Under the pieces are notes generated by a model. That model was not told the origin of the DNA, ran no database searches, and saw only the letters and a list, made by a program, of their open reading frames with translations. The position numbers and the translations under genes are program-made. Shown here piece by piece: positions 13,340 to 14,008 of a DNA stretch of 14,008 bases. The stretch is taken from positions 1-14,008 of the forward strand of contig JAFYQL010000169.1 in NCBI GenBank assembly GCA_017547125.1, read 5' to 3'. The first letter of the stretch is position 1. Every line of letters begins with the position of its first letter. Source of the stretch: Bacillota bacterium. GTDB lineage: Bacteria > Bacillota > Clostridia > Lachnospirales > Anaerotignaceae.

Positions 13340-13664
13340 ATGTGAGCAAGTCGTAAGCCGGGTTCTGTATTAAACGATCATCTATCTTGGTACACTGTCG
13401 CCAGTGTCATCATGCGGCTATTCAAGCGAGACGAGCAGCCTATATGCTTAGTCAGCCTTGCTTCGGGTGGGGTTTACAGAGCCTCCTGCGTTACCGAAGG
13501 AGCGGTGAGCTCTTACCTCACCTTTCCATCCTTACCACGTCAAGCGTGGCGGTTTATTTCTGTTGCACTTTCCTTAAAGTCGCCTTCACCAGCCGTTAGC
13601 TGGCACCCTGCTCTATGAAGCCCGGACTTTCCTCCCCGAAGGGCGATCGTATGGCTTACTCACC
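13340..13664 (-). ncRNA. rnpB: RNase P RNA, A type
   Basis: The catalytic RNA that trims the 5' leader of tRNA precursors, working with the RnpA protein (not encoded here). On the minus strand the universal core is present in order: GAGGAAAGTCCGGGC (13634-13620, P4 5' half), AACAGAAATAAACCGCC (13564-13548), GGTGAGGTAAGAGCTCACC (about 13522-13503, the P11/P12 region) and ACAGAACCCGGCTTA (13368-13354, P4 3' half). P1/P2 pairing is visible between GTGAG...TAAGCC at the 5' end and GGCTTA...CTCAC at the 3' end. Length of about 325 nt and the layout fit the ancestral A type common in Clostridia, not the B type of Bacillus. The 5' end is placed from the promoter; both ends may be off by a few bases. 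Confidence 0.95.
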
Positions 13665-13670
13665 AAGGTA

Positions 13671-13699
13671 ACATAACATATTTCCTTATCTTTTGTCAA
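13671..13699 (-). promoter_or_regulatory. Promoter of the RNase P RNA gene
   Basis: On the minus strand a consensus TTGACA (13699-13694) is followed after 17 bases by TTATGT (13676-13671). The predicted start at about 13664 coincides with the first bases of helix P1. The -35 box begins only 3 bases after the stop codon of the upstream kinase gene. Confidence 0.75.
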
Positions 13700-13701
13700 A
13701 C

Positions 13702-14008
13702 TTAAAATACGCTTCCGCCAACAAATTCTTTAACTATTGATGTATTCGGTATGCACTGACCATCAGCAGCAAGCAATGTATCAAGTATCTTAAGAAGTCT
13801 TGATGCAGTAGGATAAGCCACGCTGGACTTATCAACATTTAAAAGATGCGGTATAGCAAGTGTTTTAAGCACGCTAAGTTCATATATAGTTGATGAGTTG
13901 AATATTACATCTGCATTATGCTGGAACGGATAAATGTTTTTATCTTCGCCCGCACGTACACTTGGCCAGCCTTCAATGGTTTTGTCGATATTCTTTCCTC
14001 TTGTACGG
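13702..14008 (-). CDS. Nucleoside (uridine) kinase, C-terminal part, 5' end outside the window
   Basis: An open frame enters from the right edge and ends in TAA at 13702, giving 101 residues. It reads through EGWPSVRAGEDKNIYPFQHN, ADVIFNSSTIYELSVLK, RLLKILDTLL and ends with IPNTSIVKEFVGGSVF. These are typical of the C-terminal part of the Clostridial phosphoribulokinase/uridine kinase-like proteins (often about 550 aa, with a TGS/threonyl-tRNA-synthetase-like N-terminal part followed by the kinase). The ATP-binding part lies outside the window, so the exact substrate cannot be judged. The stop codon is 3 bases from the -35 box of the RNase P RNA promoter, and no terminator separates the two, so kinase transcripts may run into rnpB. 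Confidence 0.85.
   Translation of the reverse strand, partial: RTRGKNIDKTIEGWPSVRAGEDKNIYPFQHNADVIFNSSTIYELSVLKTLAIPHLLNVDKSSVAYPTASRLLKILDTLLAADGQCIPNTSIVKEFVGGSVF

Noticed and set aside
13387..13618. Two overlapping plus-strand open frames of about 70 codons
   Set aside because: They lie wholly inside the RNase P RNA gene, on its opposite strand, with no ribosome site; the conserved RNA core explains the sequence.
1..14008. Search for CRISPR repeats, insertion-sequence ends, prophage genes, toxin-antitoxin pairs and tRNAs
   Set aside because: No regularly spaced repeats, transposase or integrase motifs, target duplications or cloverleaf sequences were seen by eye; the window reads as stable core chromosome.

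Overview
The window looks like chromosomal core sequence from a low-GC anaerobic Clostridia, most probably a Lachnospirales/Lachnospiraceae-type bacterium. Pointers are the ireB-ruvX-DUF1292 cluster, RNase J, Shine-Dalgarno leaders rich in AGGAGG-like cores, UUG starts, sigma-A type promoters, and the tail of a Lachnospiraceae-like nucleoside kinase beside an A-type RNase P RNA. Apart from one 51-codon gene, every gene lies on the minus strand, so transcription runs from high to low coordinates. No insertion sequence, prophage, CRISPR array, tRNA or defence cassette is visible.

Layout from high to low coordinates: (1) 14008-13702 is the C-terminal end of a uridine-kinase-like nucleoside kinase. 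(2) 13664-13340 is the RNase P RNA, with its own promoter and terminator. (3) 13211-12297 is a secreted GDPD-family phosphodiesterase, followed by a terminator. (4) 11990-8546 is a TAXI-type TRAP transporter operon: lipoprotein binding subunit, DUF1850 protein, fused DctQ-DctM permease. It has a good promoter and a palindrome in its leader. (5) 8308-8463 (+) is a short membrane-protein gene with its own promoter and terminator, convergent with the TRAP operon. (6) 8118-4114 is a run of an unrecognised 181-aa protein, a Cof-type HAD phosphatase, the tRNA methylthiotransferase MtaB, IreB, RuvX fused to DUF1292, and a free DUF1292 protein. A likely internal promoter precedes ireB. (7) 3978-2308 is RNase J with a strong terminator. 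(8) 2184-2 is RNase HII, YraN, PgeF and the PDZ start of a DUF512-type protein, tightly packed behind one promoter.

Functionally, the left two thirds is housekeeping: RNA turnover and processing (RNase J, RNase HII, RNase P RNA, MtaB, RuvX/YqgF), envelope control (PgeF, IreB) and metabolite dephosphorylation (HAD). The TRAP module imports an unknown, probably organic-acid-like, substrate.

I see no convincing new multi-gene system. The points most worth a second look are: the RuvX-DUF1292 fusion next to a free DUF1292 paralogue; an in-frame stop right after the PDZ domain of the DUF512-type gene; the DUF1850 gene, whose natural start position carries ATT instead of ATG; the stand-alone 51-aa membrane protein; and the unidentified 181-aa operon leader protein.
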